50,692 nt of DNA. Origin: Burkholderiales bacterium. GTDB taxonomy: Bacteria > Pseudomonadota > Gammaproteobacteria > Burkholderiales > Burkholderiaceae_D. The translations under genes were made by a program, and so were the position numbers. Positions 38,512-48,152 of this stretch are shown here, piece by piece. The notes beneath the pieces were generated by a model. The model was not told where the DNA came from. It searched no databases and worked only from the letters and a program-made list of their open reading frames with translations. The stretch is from the NCBI GenBank assembly GCA_016200895.1, contig JACQDX010000024.1, positions 1 to 50,692 on the forward strand, read 5' to 3'. The first letter of the stretch is position 1. Every line of letters begins with the position of its first letter.

Positions 38512-39879
38512 TCAGTTGGGTGTGAAATAAGCAGCCACTGTCTGCACATCATCCACAGTGATGTTACCGGCAGTGACACGCAGCTTGAGGAAGCTGATCA
38601 GGTAATTGTACTTGGCCTGCGCCAGGTCACGCTTGGCAGCGACCAGTTGTTGCTCGGAACCGAGCACATCCAGGTTGATACGGACACCACCCTTGACACT
38701 TTGCTTGGTTGCTTCAACCAGCAAGGTCGCTGAGTTGACTGACTTTTGCAAGGCGCTGATTTTCGTCAAACTGGTTTGTATCGCATTAAATTGCTTGCGC
38801 AACTCGATCGAAATTCTATTGCGGGTTGCATCCAGATCGGCCTTGGCTTTGTCGCGGTTGGCGATGGCTTGGTTACTAATCGCCGTGACATAACCACCAG
38901 AATAAATCGGGATCACCAATTGCACACCGACGCTTTTGATCGTTTGATCTTGCGTACGTGTCGTGATGCTGTCAGACAAGCCTCGATTGTATCCGGCATT
39001 GAGTTCCAACCTTGGTGTATGCCCGGCCTTGGCCTTGCTGATTTCCAGCTCTGCCGCTTCTACTGAATATTTAGCAGCTGCGATCTCAGGATTGCTTTCT
39101 GTTGCAATCGTCATCCACTCTTCAAAACTTGAGAGAGTGACGGGCATGACGGTGAACTCAGGGCGCAAGCCGTCAAGTTGATTTACTTCACTGCCGACGA
39201 TGGCAGAAAAAGCGTTTCGTGCATTCAGCAAATTGTCTTGCGCTTCAATCACCTGAGCCTCGGCAACATCAAGCTTTGCCTGGGTCTCCAGCATGTCTGT
39301 CTTGGTGCCCTCACCTTTTTCAAACATGCGCTCATTGATGCGTTTTTGTTCAGCGTAGGCATCTCTTTGGGCACGAAACAAGTCTTGCTGATCTTCGGCA
39401 AATTTGACATCAGCATAAGCAGTCGTCAAACGAATGATCAAGTCCTTGCTACGTGCGGAAAAGATGGCATCGCTGTAGTTGGTCTGCGCTATACCCTGTT
39501 TGTAACGCGCAGTTGCATCCAGACTGAACAATACCTGGCGCAGCGAAACGGAATTGGTAATACTGGTATAGTCGTAATTACTCTCTGTAAATCCACCAGT
39601 TGGCTGCCCCAGAAAATTCGTCGACGGTGATGTGATTTCTGCCCTGTTCTTACTGGTCCCATAGGTGTACTGTACGGTCGGCAGCAAACCTGCACGACCT
39701 ATCTTACGGTATTCCTTGCCAGCGACATTTTCAGAAACAGCAGCACGGTAAGTCGGGTCATTGATCAGTGCTGCTTCATAAGCCTGCACCAGGCCCATGG
39801 CCTGAGCCTGGCCTGCCGACATCACTAAGATGCTGCAGGCAGTGGAGATCAGATTAAGACGCTTCCATGATTTTTTCAT
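38512..39879 (-). CDS. TolC-family outer membrane channel of a type I secretion system
   Basis: About 455 residues from the ATG at 39879 (GAGGA upstream). A signal peptide (about 1-27, ending AGQAQA) is followed by two repeated outer membrane efflux domains with long helical stretches, for example LYEAALINDPTYRAA-like sequence (YEAALINDPTYRAAVSENVA) and LEATKQSVKGGVRINLDVLG. It forms the trimeric outer membrane duct. It is the third gene of the operon after the ATPase and adaptor and overlaps the adaptor stop region. Close relatives include AprF/PrtF and TolC. Confidence 0.93.
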   Translation of the reverse strand: MKKSWKRLNLISTACSILVMSAGQAQAMGLVQAYEAALINDPTYRAAVSENVAGKEYRKIGRAGLLPTVQYTYGTSKNRAEITSPSTNFLGQPTGGFTESNYDYTSITNSVSLRQVLFSLDATARYKQGIAQTNYSDAIFSARSKDLIIRLTTAYADVKFAEDQQDLFRAQRDAYAEQKRINERMFEKGEGTKTDMLETQAKLDVAEAQVIEAQDNLLNARNAFSAIVGSEVNQLDGLRPEFTVMPVTLSSFEEWMTIATESNPEIAAAKYSVEAAELEISKAKAGHTPRLELNAGYNRGLSDSITTRTQDQTIKSVGVQLVIPIYSGGYVTAISNQAIANRDKAKADLDATRNRISIELRKQFNAIQTSLTKISALQKSVNSATLLVEATKQSVKGGVRINLDVLGSEQQLVAAKRDLAQAKYNYLISFLKLRVTAGNITVDDVQTVAAYFTPN

Positions 39880-39881
39880 GA

Positions 39882-41237
39882 TCAATCCTCAGTCATTGCA
39901 GAATGTGCGCGGTCAATAATCGGTTTCAGCAAGTAGTTCATCATGGTGCGGCCACCTGTGCTGACGAATAATTCAACTGGCATACCTGGGCGGATGTTCA
40001 GATTGGCGATCAGTTTTTTGCCTTCCGGTGCGACTTCAGCGCGCACTTTATAAAAAGCCTGGCCAGTTCTTTCATCAACGGTACGGTCAGCCGAGACTTG
40101 GGTAATGATGCCAGGGATATGCGGCGTAGTATTGGTGTTGAACGCAGAGAAAATCAATTCGGTTTTCAAACCTGCGTGTACCTTGTCAACCAGATTGACT
40201 GGCAAACTGGCTTCCACAATCAGCGCATCATCCTGAGGTACCAGTTCCATCAGCTTGAAACCACTAGGTACAACTGCGCCTTTGGTGAATACATTCAGGC
40301 CAACGATAGTACCGGCTACAGGTGCTTTCACCGTGACATTGTTCAAATCAAAATCCAGGGAAGTCAGACGGTTTTGCAAAGCTTCTGCTTCTTTTTGGAT
40401 GTCGGACAATTGCGTGCGGATTTCTTTTTGATAGTCTTGCTGACGCTGGGATTTACGCAAGCCCAGCTCCATGATCTGACGTGAAACACGGCCCATATTG
40501 CCCAGGTCTTCAGAGACGCTACCATTTACCTGCGCATAAGTACGTTCCAGATCCAGCAGACGATTGCGGGCAATATAGCCTTCCTTAGCCAGGTCACGCA
40601 TGCCATCCAACTGTTCCTTGAGGAACACCTGCTGTTGCTTTTTGCTGACCATGGATTCTTCCAGGCCTTTCAATTGCGATCTCAAGCCAGCGATATTTTC
40701 ATCAACTGCACCCAATTCACTTTGTATGGAGATCTGGCGAGTAGTGAATAATTGCTGTTGCAGCAAAATGGTGTTGGCTACACGGCTATCACTTTTTGCC
40801 TCATCCAGCTCTTTGGGGAAGGTGATGGATTTCGCGCCTGCACGTTCAGCCAGCAAACGGGCTTCTACTGCCTGGGCAGTGAACAGTTGTACGCGGGTGA
40901 TTTCTGCATTTGATTTAGCGCTGACAGAATTCATCTTCAACAGGACTTGGCCTGCTTTGACGACGTCGCCATCCTTGACCAGAATTTCATCGACAGTGCC
41001 ACCAGTCTGATGCTGAATAACTTTACGGCTGGACGCGACAGCGACGTTACCGCTCATCGGTACGCCTTTATCGAGTTGTGCCGTAAATGCCCACAGCAAG
41101 AAACCAACCACGCCGATCAGGATGATGATCCAGCCCAGACGGGAATAACCGCGTGCATCTGTATTAACTTCCAGTATCTCGACGTTGTGAGTTGTCACGT
41201 CCGTGACATTACCTTTTTTGACCAATGCATTTTTCAT
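39882..41237 (-). CDS. HlyD-family periplasmic adaptor
   Basis: 451 residues: one N-terminal membrane helix (about 33-53), a lipoyl/beta-barrel segment with VIQHQTGGTVDEILVKDGD, long coiled coils (about 110-290), and a returning lipoyl strand VKAPVAGTIVGLNVFTKG, then a C-terminal beta-barrel. This is the layout of PrtE/RsaE/HlyD adaptors that join the inner membrane ATPase to the TolC-like duct. It starts two bases after the ATPase gene ends. Confidence 0.94.
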   Translation of the reverse strand: MKNALVKKGNVTDVTTHNVEILEVNTDARGYSRLGWIIILIGVVGFLLWAFTAQLDKGVPMSGNVAVASSRKVIQHQTGGTVDEILVKDGDVVKAGQVLLKMNSVSAKSNAEITRVQLFTAQAVEARLLAERAGAKSITFPKELDEAKSDSRVANTILLQQQLFTTRQISIQSELGAVDENIAGLRSQLKGLEESMVSKKQQQVFLKEQLDGMRDLAKEGYIARNRLLDLERTYAQVNGSVSEDLGNMGRVSRQIMELGLRKSQRQQDYQKEIRTQLSDIQKEAEALQNRLTSLDFDLNNVTVKAPVAGTIVGLNVFTKGAVVPSGFKLMELVPQDDALIVEASLPVNLVDKVHAGLKTELIFSAFNTNTTPHIPGIITQVSADRTVDERTGQAFYKVRAEVAPEGKKLIANLNIRPGMPVELFVSTGGRTMMNYLLKPIIDRAHSAMTED

Positions 41238-41239
41238 GA

Positions 41240-43093
41240 TTATTCCTCTTCTGCAGCTGTGGCATTAATTCTTGCCTGCGTATCTGCTGGTGGCTCTGAA
41301 GCTGCTGATTGCAGACCGCCCTGAGCCTGAGTTTGCGGGGCAGCCTGTTGTGCCGCAGCAGCTTGCTGGGCCTGTTGCGCCTGTTGTGCTAGTTGCACCT
41401 GTTGTTGATTTGCCTGATTCAGCGCAGCCAATACCTGATCACGCGGACCAAAGGCCTGAGCTACACCATCGCGTAACAACAAGAGTTTGGTGGTGGCACC
41501 CAGAATGGTGGTGCGGTGGGTAATCAGGACGATCGTTTTGCCACGTTGACGTAAATCATTAACGGCAACAACCAGGGCCTGCTCACCAACATCATCCAGA
41601 TTTGAGTTTGGTTCATCCAGTACCAGCAGGGAAGGATCGTCATACATGGCACGGGCCAGACCGATACGCTGCTTTTGACCACCAGACAAACCGGCACCGC
41701 CATCACCCAAACGGGTGTCGTAACCTTGCGGGAAATGCAAAATCATTTCATGCACACCGGCGCGTTTAGCAGCCAGGATGACTTTTTCAGAATCAACTTC
41801 ACCAAAACGGGCAATGTTTTCTGCTACTGTGCCGCCAAACAATTCTATGTCTTGTGGCAGGTAACCGATATTTGGTCCGAGTTGGTCTTTGTTCCACTGA
41901 TAGATATCAGCACCATCGAGTCGCACCTTACCAACAGCAGCTGGCCAGACGCCCACCAGCAATCGTGCCAGTGTGGATTTACCCGAACCTGAAGGGCCAA
42001 TCACGCCAAGTACATCACCTGGCTGCAGGGCCATGGACAGGGCTTTAACAACGACAACAGTAGAACCAGGAGGCGCTGCAGTTACACCTTCAACAGACAG
42101 GGCACCCAGTGGTTTAGGCAAATCCATACCGGCCTGGCGTGGAGGATTGGAAGCCAGCAATTCATTCAGACGACCATAGGCACCTTTGACTGTACTCCAT
42201 TGCTTCCAGACACCGATCAATTGATCGATGGGACCAGTCGCCTTACCCAACAGGATGGAGCCCGCAATCATCATACCTGGTGACATCTTGCCTTCAATCA
42301 CCAGCAAAGCACCAAAACCCAGCACCAGAGACTGCACTGAAACACGGACGAATTTACTTAATGCAGTGATAATGCCGGACTTTTCGCTGGCTTCTGCCTG
42401 CAATTGCAGGAAGCGGCCATGCAATTTGAACCAGCGGGACATCAGGTTAGGCAGCATGCCCATGGCTTCGATGACTTCTGCATTACGCAGGTTGTTGGTC
42501 GCCAGATTGCTGGAAACGATGGCCATGGTATTGGCTTCAGTCAAAGGTTTTTTGGAGACCACTTCATTGGCATACGCCAAAATCACCATGACGATCACCG
42601 CGCCCAGAGCAAACAAACCCAGGTAAGTGTCAAACATGAAAATCACGGCCAGATAGAACGGGAACCATGGTGCATCGAAGAAAGCAAACAAGCCGGCACC
42701 TGTGAGGAACTGGCGAATTTGTGTCAAATCCTGCAAAGCCTGACCGGCATTGCCGCCGCCACGCTTCAGGTTTTGCTCAAACGCAGCGGTGTAGATGCGC
42801 TTGTTCATTTGCATGTCGAGCTTGGCACCCAAACGTATCAATACGAAACTACGAATGTATTCAAGCGCACTCATCAAGGCGTAAGCACCCAACATCAGCA
42901 ATGTCAACATCAACAAGGTGATTTCGTTGCGGCTTTGCAAAACACGATCGTAAACCTGTAACATATACAGGGAAGGTGCTAACATCAACAGATTGATGAT
43001 GGCACTGAAGATGCCAACGGTTCTGAAGGCACTTTTAAAGGTCATCAGGACCTGTGCAATTTCAGTTTGTGGAAGTTTTAATTTCGAGATCAT
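41240..43093 (-). CDS. PrtD-type ABC ATPase/permease of the type I secretion system
   Basis: About 617 residues from the ATG at 43093; a GTG five codons upstream is the alternative. An N-terminal membrane domain with [19 protein letters not shown], typical of PrtD/RsaD exporters, lacks a C39 peptidase domain, so the substrate is exported through an uncleaved C-terminal signal. The ATPase has Walker [10 protein letters not shown], signature LSGGQKQR and Walker [11 protein letters not shown]. An unusual C-terminal tail of about 65 residues is rich in Gln and Ala. It is the first gene of the exporter operon, downstream of a CRP-type site. Confidence 0.94.
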   Translation of the reverse strand: MISKLKLPQTEIAQVLMTFKSAFRTVGIFSAIINLLMLAPSLYMLQVYDRVLQSRNEITLLMLTLLMLGAYALMSALEYIRSFVLIRLGAKLDMQMNKRIYTAAFEQNLKRGGGNAGQALQDLTQIRQFLTGAGLFAFFDAPWFPFYLAVIFMFDTYLGLFALGAVIVMVILAYANEVVSKKPLTEANTMAIVSSNLATNNLRNAEVIEAMGMLPNLMSRWFKLHGRFLQLQAEASEKSGIITALSKFVRVSVQSLVLGFGALLVIEGKMSPGMMIAGSILLGKATGPIDQLIGVWKQWSTVKGAYGRLNELLASNPPRQAGMDLPKPLGALSVEGVTAAPPGSTVVVVKALSMALQPGDVLGVIGPSGSGKSTLARLLVGVWPAAVGKVRLDGADIYQWNKDQLGPNIGYLPQDIELFGGTVAENIARFGEVDSEKVILAAKRAGVHEMILHFPQGYDTRLGDGGAGLSGGQKQRIGLARAMYDDPSLLVLDEPNSNLDDVGEQALVVAVNDLRQRGKTIVLITHRTTILGATTKLLLLRDGVAQAFGPRDQVLAALNQANQQQVQLAQQAQQAQQAAAAQQAAPQTQAQGGLQSAASEPPADTQARINATAAEEE

Positions 43094-43204
43094 TTGTATT
43101 CTTTGCACACTTAAGTGCTAAAAACATCGCAATATAAAAGGTGGCCGCTTGATGAATAAAGTTTGCAGAGAACAAATTCATCTGCATTGTTAAGGCAAGG
43201 CGGC

Positions 43205-43250
43205 ATTATCCCTGTTCACAACTCAATTAAATGTGATGTACATCACATTT
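43205..43250 (-). promoter_or_regulatory. CRP-type site and -10 box of the exporter operon
   Basis: At 43229-43250 AAATGTGATGT is followed at once by its exact reverse complement, a 22-bp palindrome fitting the CRP consensus TGTGA-N6-TCACA. On the minus strand a GATAAT box is at 43210-43205. A start near 43198 would place the CRP centre at about -41.5, the class II activator position, with the site covering the -35 region. The leader to the ATPase ATG would be about 105 bases. A perfect CRP match also partly fits FNR (TGAT-N4-ATCA), but the first base does not. Confidence 0.75.
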
Positions 43251-43622
43251 TTCGAAAGCGTAACACAAGTTTTACGCTTTTAAAACGTGTTTCGTGTATC
43301 GAAGCATGTATATTTGACATACTCCCTCCTGTATATAAAAAATCACGCTAATTTGGCTGCAAAACTATTGGTAATTTACGCATACCCCCCATATACAGGT
43401 AGACTAAGAATTTTTGGAAAATCCCTGTTTTATTTAATTGGCATGCTTTTTCAGAAGTAAAAAACATGTTTAATATGAAGTAGAGTGATATTCGTCACAC
43501 CAACCATGCACAAGATTGGGTGATTTACCCAGGGAATACGCCGGTACGGCATGAGCTATAAGGTGGTGTTTAAAAATTGTGCGCACGGGCACAATAAAGA
43601 TAAGGAATAAAAAAGAACCGAA
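43251..43622. other. Non-coding upstream region of the exporter
   Basis: About 370 bases, AT-rich, without a gene. A weaker CRP-like site GTGATATTCGTCAC is at 43485-43498, about 290 bases upstream of the proposed start. A small hairpin, ATTGTGC / GCACAAT, is at 43576-43595. Nothing else was recognised. Confidence 0.5.
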
Positions 43623-43658
43623 GCAAAAAAAACGCCCCGCAATATCCGTTGCGGGGCG
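43623..43658 (-). terminator. Terminator after the glycosyltransferase
   Basis: On the minus strand CGCCCCGCAA pairs with TTGCGGGGCG across a six-base loop, followed by a T-run. It begins 32 bases after the glycosyltransferase stop and insulates the exporter operon from upstream transcription. Confidence 0.9.
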
Positions 43659-43690
43659 CCGAGTTCTTAATGGTCTTGCTGGCTACAACT

Positions 43691-44998
43691 TTATTTTAAC
43701 TCAATTACTACAGTGTTTACAAGCGGCTGTGCAGATATATCATTTTGAATGTTAACTTTTGTTTCATTTCCGAGTGCATATACCCATTCCAGTTGGGCAG
43801 GTAAACACACTCTTTGCAAGTCATAAAATTCACAGGCAAAACGGCGGGCGTTTTCACCTAAACGCTGTCTTTCCTCTGGCTGATCCAGCAAATCACAGAC
43901 CTCCTGGCTTAGGGCCGCCACATCAAAGAAATCTACCAACCTGCCGGTCTCGTTGTGGCGTATGGCTTCACGCAAAGGCTGGGTATTCGAGGCGACGATG
44001 GCGCACCCAGCACTCATGGCTTCGAGCAAACTCCATGACAATACGAAGGGGTAAGTCAAGTAGACATGGACGCGTGATAATTGCAACAGGGGAATGAAGT
44101 GCTGGTAAGGAATATTACCCAGGAAATGGATACGCTGGCGCGCACTCTCCGGCAATTGAGCACTCACTTCATCGAGGAAAATCTCTTTCCAAGATTTGCC
44201 ACTTTCAGACTTGGCACCATAACTGACATCGTCGCCACCTACCATCAAGACGTGGGCATTGGGGCGCTGTGCCAGTATCTGCGGCAAGGCACGCATGAAG
44301 ATATGGTAGCCGCGGTATGGCTCCAGATTGCGGTTCACGAAAGTAATGACTTCATCATCCCGCGTCAGCTTCAGGCCCCCGCCCAGAGTCAAGGCAACCT
44401 CGGGATTAGGGGCGACCATGTCGGTATTGATGCCGTCATGGATGACGCTGATATGCTCGCGAAAGGCGCTAGGAAAGGTACTGGCTTGCCAGTGTGTAGG
44501 GGAAATGGCCGCATCGGCTATTTCTATATGTAATAGGTTATTGATGTTCTTGAGTTGTATCTTGCAGGCTTGCTCAATCGCATTCGAAGAAAACTCAGGA
44601 TCAAAGCCGACATCCGCACCTTGTGCGTGGTAAAAGAATTCAGCGTAAATACCGAGCTTGGCCTTGGGCCAGACTTTTTTCAAGAATAGACTCTCACCCC
44701 AACCAGGATGAGCGATGATAACGTCGGGTACAAAGCCCTGCTCACGCAATTGCAGTGCTGCACGCATGGCAGCTTCACCACGAATGACTTTGGGCTCACT
44801 ATCCGCCAGCCAGGGATGGGTTTCAGCACTGGTACCGCGGGTGACCTGATATGAAAATACCTTGACCCCATTCCATAACGCTGGCGCAGCTTTTTGCATG
44901 GTCAGTGCCACAACCTCATTCGCTGGATCTGCAGCCAAAGCTGGTGCCAGATGCACGAACTGACCTGGAAAATTTTGATGAACAAACAGGATTTTCAT
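43691..44998 (-). CDS. GT4-type glycosyltransferase
   Basis: 435 residues with the GT-B two-Rossmann fold. The start MKILFVHQNFPGQFVHLAPALA is glycine- and histidine-rich as in GT4 enzymes; the C-terminal half has FVNRNLEPYRGYHIFMRALP, LMVGGDDVSYG, and SWSLLEAMSAGCAIVASNTQP with the E-x7-E-type nucleotide-sugar motif. Sugar donor and acceptor are unknown. It is the last gene of a minus-strand set with the TPR-SGNH protein and methyltransferase, and next to a type I exporter, suggesting it glycosylates a surface protein or polysaccharide. Confidence 0.88.
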   Translation of the reverse strand: MKILFVHQNFPGQFVHLAPALAADPANEVVALTMQKAAPALWNGVKVFSYQVTRGTSAETHPWLADSEPKVIRGEAAMRAALQLREQGFVPDVIIAHPGWGESLFLKKVWPKAKLGIYAEFFYHAQGADVGFDPEFSSNAIEQACKIQLKNINNLLHIEIADAAISPTHWQASTFPSAFREHISVIHDGINTDMVAPNPEVALTLGGGLKLTRDDEVITFVNRNLEPYRGYHIFMRALPQILAQRPNAHVLMVGGDDVSYGAKSESGKSWKEIFLDEVSAQLPESARQRIHFLGNIPYQHFIPLLQLSRVHVYLTYPFVLSWSLLEAMSAGCAIVASNTQPLREAIRHNETGRLVDFFDVAALSQEVCDLLDQPEERQRLGENARRFACEFYDLQRVCLPAQLEWVYALGNETKVNIQNDISAQPLVNTVVIELK

Positions 44999-45111
44999 AG
45001 CGCAAATTGAATAGAAGTACGAACTTTGGAAATTGCTACAGTATAAACGCTATTCAGTTCTTGAGAGGCATGCAAATATGCCTGTACCGTCAGCAAAATC
45101 CATTGCAAATC

Positions 45112-46755
45112 TCATGACGCAATTAAATAATGGGAAAATGCTTCAAGAATGCCATCTGGGCGTAAATGATGATCATCAATATGCCATTGCTGACCGGCTT
45201 TACCTCCACCATGATCAGTCATAGCAAACACATCAAGGAAATCCATACCTCTCATTAATACTTGCTGCTTCAAACTTGTATTAAACAAAGATAAGAATTG
45301 ACCAAATTCCTGTAACTCGCCTTCAGTGTGGCCACTTACATTCATATGATAGGCAGGCACACCACTGATGATGAGCTTGAATTGACGCTGCTGGGCCTGA
45401 GTTGCAATAAAATCCAGAAATGCGGCGATAGTATCGTACACGCGATGTTCCAGGCTGACGATGGCAAATCCCGTTGATCCGGTAGATTCAGTGGATTTCT
45501 TGCTGGCTTTCAAGATGCCACTATCAATGCGACAATCAATTTCGCCTATCGTGATCAATACGCTGGAAGAGACAGGTATCGCCTGCAGATATTGCGTCAT
45601 TAATTGCTGGTAATGATTGGTTTCAGATTTACCGATTTGCCATTGAGTACATCCCTCTATCCATAGCCCGTTGCATTGCAGATGTTGGCCACGATAACCA
45701 AGGATCAGATTATGCGCTGACAACATATGGCTTTCACCGATGACATACAAGATGCCTTGCGCTTGTGGTAAAGATGCCTGCTGCCTGAAGGATTGCCACC
45801 ACGCCTGTATTTTCAGCATGAAAACACAGTAAATCAAAGAACCTTTGTCTTTGATCAGTGCATTGCCTAACATGTCTTTCGCCACCTGCAATAAGGCGTC
45901 AACATTGGCTGGGTTGCCAAAGACATAGTGCAAAATTGCCAGTTGTAACGCGGCATTTTGCCTGGGGAAACCAGAGGTCGTCAGTTGCAGCACTTTGGCA
46001 TAATGCTCAACAGCTTCATTTAACTGGCCAGTGATTTTATAGGCATTGGCCAGACAAGCATGCAACTCTGCATTGTCTGGAGCAATGCTTAATCCTTGCT
46101 GATAACTTTGCCTGGCTTCCGGCAGTCTTTCCAGTTTCAAGAGGGCATTGCCGCGATTATTCCAGGCTTGAAAATGGGTGGCATTGACACGTAACACCTG
46201 TTCATAGTCATTCAGGGCCAGCGCATAGCGGCGCATGTCCAGGTAAAGATTGCCCCGGTTGAAATAAGCATCGGGAAAATCTGGCTGTTGACGCAGAGCT
46301 TGTTCATAACAAAGCATGGCTTCTGCTTCACGCCCCAGAGCACTGAGTGCATTTGCCTTGTTGTTGAGAACTTCGGCAAAGTCAGGTTTGGCCGATAAAA
46401 AGCGGTCGTAGCTTGCTATGGCATCCGCATGGCACTTCAGGTCCAGCAAAACATTGCCTAGCGAGGCATGAATGATGGCATGAGCCGGATTGATGGATGC
46501 AGCCAAAGAAAGTAAATCGAGTGCCTGTTGCAATTCACCTGTGCTGCGCTTGATCATACCCAGAAATTGCAAGGCGTCAAAATGCTTGGCATCGATCAAT
46601 AGTATCTGCTGATAAATGGCCTCTGCCTCCAGCAGCTTGCCGGTTTGATGCAAAGCCAGGGCCTGCTGTAGCAACTGCGTTGCCCTGCTTGTGTGAGCTT
46701 GCTTAGCAGGGCTTAGACCCTTGGACGCAGCATTTATCTTTTTCTTTTGCATCAT
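45112..46755 (-). CDS. TPR protein with C-terminal SGNH-esterase-like domain
   Basis: About 547 residues from an ATG at 46755; a TTG two codons upstream and the next ATG are alternatives. The N-terminal about 300 residues are at least six tetratricopeptide repeats (for example FPDAYFNRGNLYLDMRRYA). A C-terminal domain (about 335-547) shows GESH at about 340, GEIDCR at about 404 and HIDDHHLRPDG at about 524, which I read as SGNH blocks I, III and V with Ser as nucleophile and Asp-His near the end. A role in acyl-group removal or transfer on glycans is inferred. It lies 13 bases after the methyltransferase. Confidence 0.78.
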   Translation of the reverse strand: MMQKKKINAASKGLSPAKQAHTSRATQLLQQALALHQTGKLLEAEAIYQQILLIDAKHFDALQFLGMIKRSTGELQQALDLLSLAASINPAHAIIHASLGNVLLDLKCHADAIASYDRFLSAKPDFAEVLNNKANALSALGREAEAMLCYEQALRQQPDFPDAYFNRGNLYLDMRRYALALNDYEQVLRVNATHFQAWNNRGNALLKLERLPEARQSYQQGLSIAPDNAELHACLANAYKITGQLNEAVEHYAKVLQLTTSGFPRQNAALQLAILHYVFGNPANVDALLQVAKDMLGNALIKDKGSLIYCVFMLKIQAWWQSFRQQASLPQAQGILYVIGESHMLSAHNLILGYRGQHLQCNGLWIEGCTQWQIGKSETNHYQQLMTQYLQAIPVSSSVLITIGEIDCRIDSGILKASKKSTESTGSTGFAIVSLEHRVYDTIAAFLDFIATQAQQRQFKLIISGVPAYHMNVSGHTEGELQEFGQFLSLFNTSLKQQVLMRGMDFLDVFAMTDHGGGKAGQQWHIDDHHLRPDGILEAFSHYLIAS

Positions 46756-46768
46756 CAGCAAATTTGAT

Positions 46769-47371
46769 TTATTTCAGTTGCGCGCGCAGTAAGTTCTCGA
46801 CATCAGGAATAGGTCTGGCACTTTTACTACCGACTGCCCATAAATCAAACGCCGAAGGGCGAGATGCAGCTACAACTGTTTGAAATCCGGCTCCAGCCAA
46901 GGTATTCATCAGCACTTTTTGAGTAAAACCACAGCGATGTGCCATGAACAGATTGCCTTTTTCCATGGCTGCACGGTGTCCGTACAAAATATCGATCGGG
47001 GCTATTGGCCCTGCTGGCGATATATAAGCGGGTTCAAGCAATTTGTCTTCTGCCACCAGTTTGCAGACAGAGACCATATCCGGACAAGTCACCACGAAGA
47101 TGCCGTCATCTTTAAGGACACGCATGATTTCTTTTAGGGCCACTGGTACTTCATGCGGATACAGATGTTCAATATTATGCGAAGAATATACCGCATCAAT
47201 AGAGCCTGTTTCAACGGCACTCATATCCGTCAAAGTACCTTGTATGTCAGGATTGACGGTAGGGTCAATATCAAAGCGTACTTCTTGCCACTCATCTGAT
47301 TGAAAAAAAGGCGTGGTGCCTGATTTGTTTTGCGGGCCGCAGCCTACGTGTAATAATTTCAAAGCATTCAC
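46769..47371 (-). CDS. Class I SAM-dependent methyltransferase
   Basis: About 200 residues from a GTG at 47371 (VNALKLLHVGCG). An ATG at 47419 would read 16 codons out of the sapC terminator hairpin and is unlikely. The SAM site is LLHVGCGPQ, followed by FDIDPTVNPDIQG and YSSHNIEHLYPHEVP, then a post-fold EIMRVLKDDGIFVVTCPD, as in methyltransferases of the SAM11/UbiE type found in polysaccharide clusters. The acceptor is unknown. It is translated upstream of the TPR-SGNH gene, from which 13 bases separate it. Confidence 0.85.
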   Translation of the reverse strand: MNALKLLHVGCGPQNKSGTTPFFQSDEWQEVRFDIDPTVNPDIQGTLTDMSAVETGSIDAVYSSHNIEHLYPHEVPVALKEIMRVLKDDGIFVVTCPDMVSVCKLVAEDKLLEPAYISPAGPIAPIDILYGHRAAMEKGNLFMAHRCGFTQKVLMNTLAGAGFQTVVAASRPSAFDLWAVGSKSARPIPDVENLLRAQLK

Positions 47372-47384
47372 CTTGTAGTTTGAT

Positions 47385-47415
47385 CCAAAAGAAAATGGGG
47401 CACAGGCCCCATTTT
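47385..47415 (-). terminator. Terminator after sapC
   Basis: AAAATGGGGC pairs with GCCCCATTTT across a four-base loop; the minus-strand side continues into TCTTTT. It lies 33 bases past the sapC stop, so sapC is largely its own transcript. Confidence 0.85.
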
Positions 47416-47447
47416 CCATTCACATTTTAATGCAAGTCAAATACAGA

Positions 47448-48152
47448 TTATTGAACCTGGTCTGGACGTGAAGATGCCAGTGCCACTTTAGGCAGGTGAT
47501 GGAAGGATGCCCAATGCAATTCCAGCAGGGACATCAAGCCACTACGCACCCAACGTGCCAGTGTGGCATCGTCCAGTGCCAGGACTTTTTCACGGTCAAC
47601 AATGCGGAAACCACCGATCAGGTGCACTTCATTACCTTCACGGAAGTTGAGGTCTTTAGCAACCAGTACGCCCGTGGTTTCCAATTCATTCAGAATGACA
47701 CGGCCTTCACGCAAATTTTTTTCGTAGCTGTTCAGCAATTCCAATACTTTGCCAAAGCTAGGATTGAATTCTGCTTTGTCAGTAAAGACAAGCTCACCTT
47801 CTGTTGTATTGAATTGTGGTGCATCCATATCAGCCGCCAACACGTAGTCATCTGTATCACCAATACGACCCAGGATGAATGGGTAACGGCGTACATGAAC
47901 TGGCACATAGGCTTCAGTCCATTGATTTTTTTCGTTCAGGAATACATTGCGCTCTCTCAACCCCAACACTGCAATCGGATTGAGCAAGCCGGAATGTGAA
48001 AACAAAACAGGATAAAACTGTGCTGCTTCAGGAATTTCAGTCGGTGCCAGAGGGGCCGTTGTCAGGCCACGGGCAAACGCAAAGTCTGCAGCTGGTTGAA
48101 AGCGCAAAGAGCCATGCAGGTTCTTGTCCAGGGTTTGAGCATTTTGAAACAT
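47448..48152 (-). CDS. SapC-family protein
   Basis: 234 residues. The family core RRYPFILGRIGDTDDYVLAADMD, preceded by LNEKNQWTEAYVPVHV and followed by a helical Glu/Lys-rich second half, matches SapC (PF07277) proteins. In Campylobacter fetus sapC lies in the S-layer sap locus with the SapDEF type I exporter; its molecular role is not known. There is no signal peptide or membrane segment, so it is probably cytoplasmic. GGAG precedes the ATG by seven bases. It lies in a locus with a type I exporter and the end of a large secreted protein. Confidence 0.85.
   Translation of the reverse strand: MFQNAQTLDKNLHGSLRFQPAADFAFARGLTTAPLAPTEIPEAAQFYPVLFSHSGLLNPIAVLGLRERNVFLNEKNQWTEAYVPVHVRRYPFILGRIGDTDDYVLAADMDAPQFNTTEGELVFTDKAEFNPSFGKVLELLNSYEKNLREGRVILNELETTGVLVAKDLNFREGNEVHLIGGFRIVDREKVLALDDATLARWVRSGLMSLLELHWASFHHLPKVALASSRPDQVQ

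Noticed and set aside
43163..43351. 62-codon plus-strand frame across the exporter promoter region
   Set aside because: TTG start, no ribosome binding site, no domain; it runs over the CRP-type palindrome.
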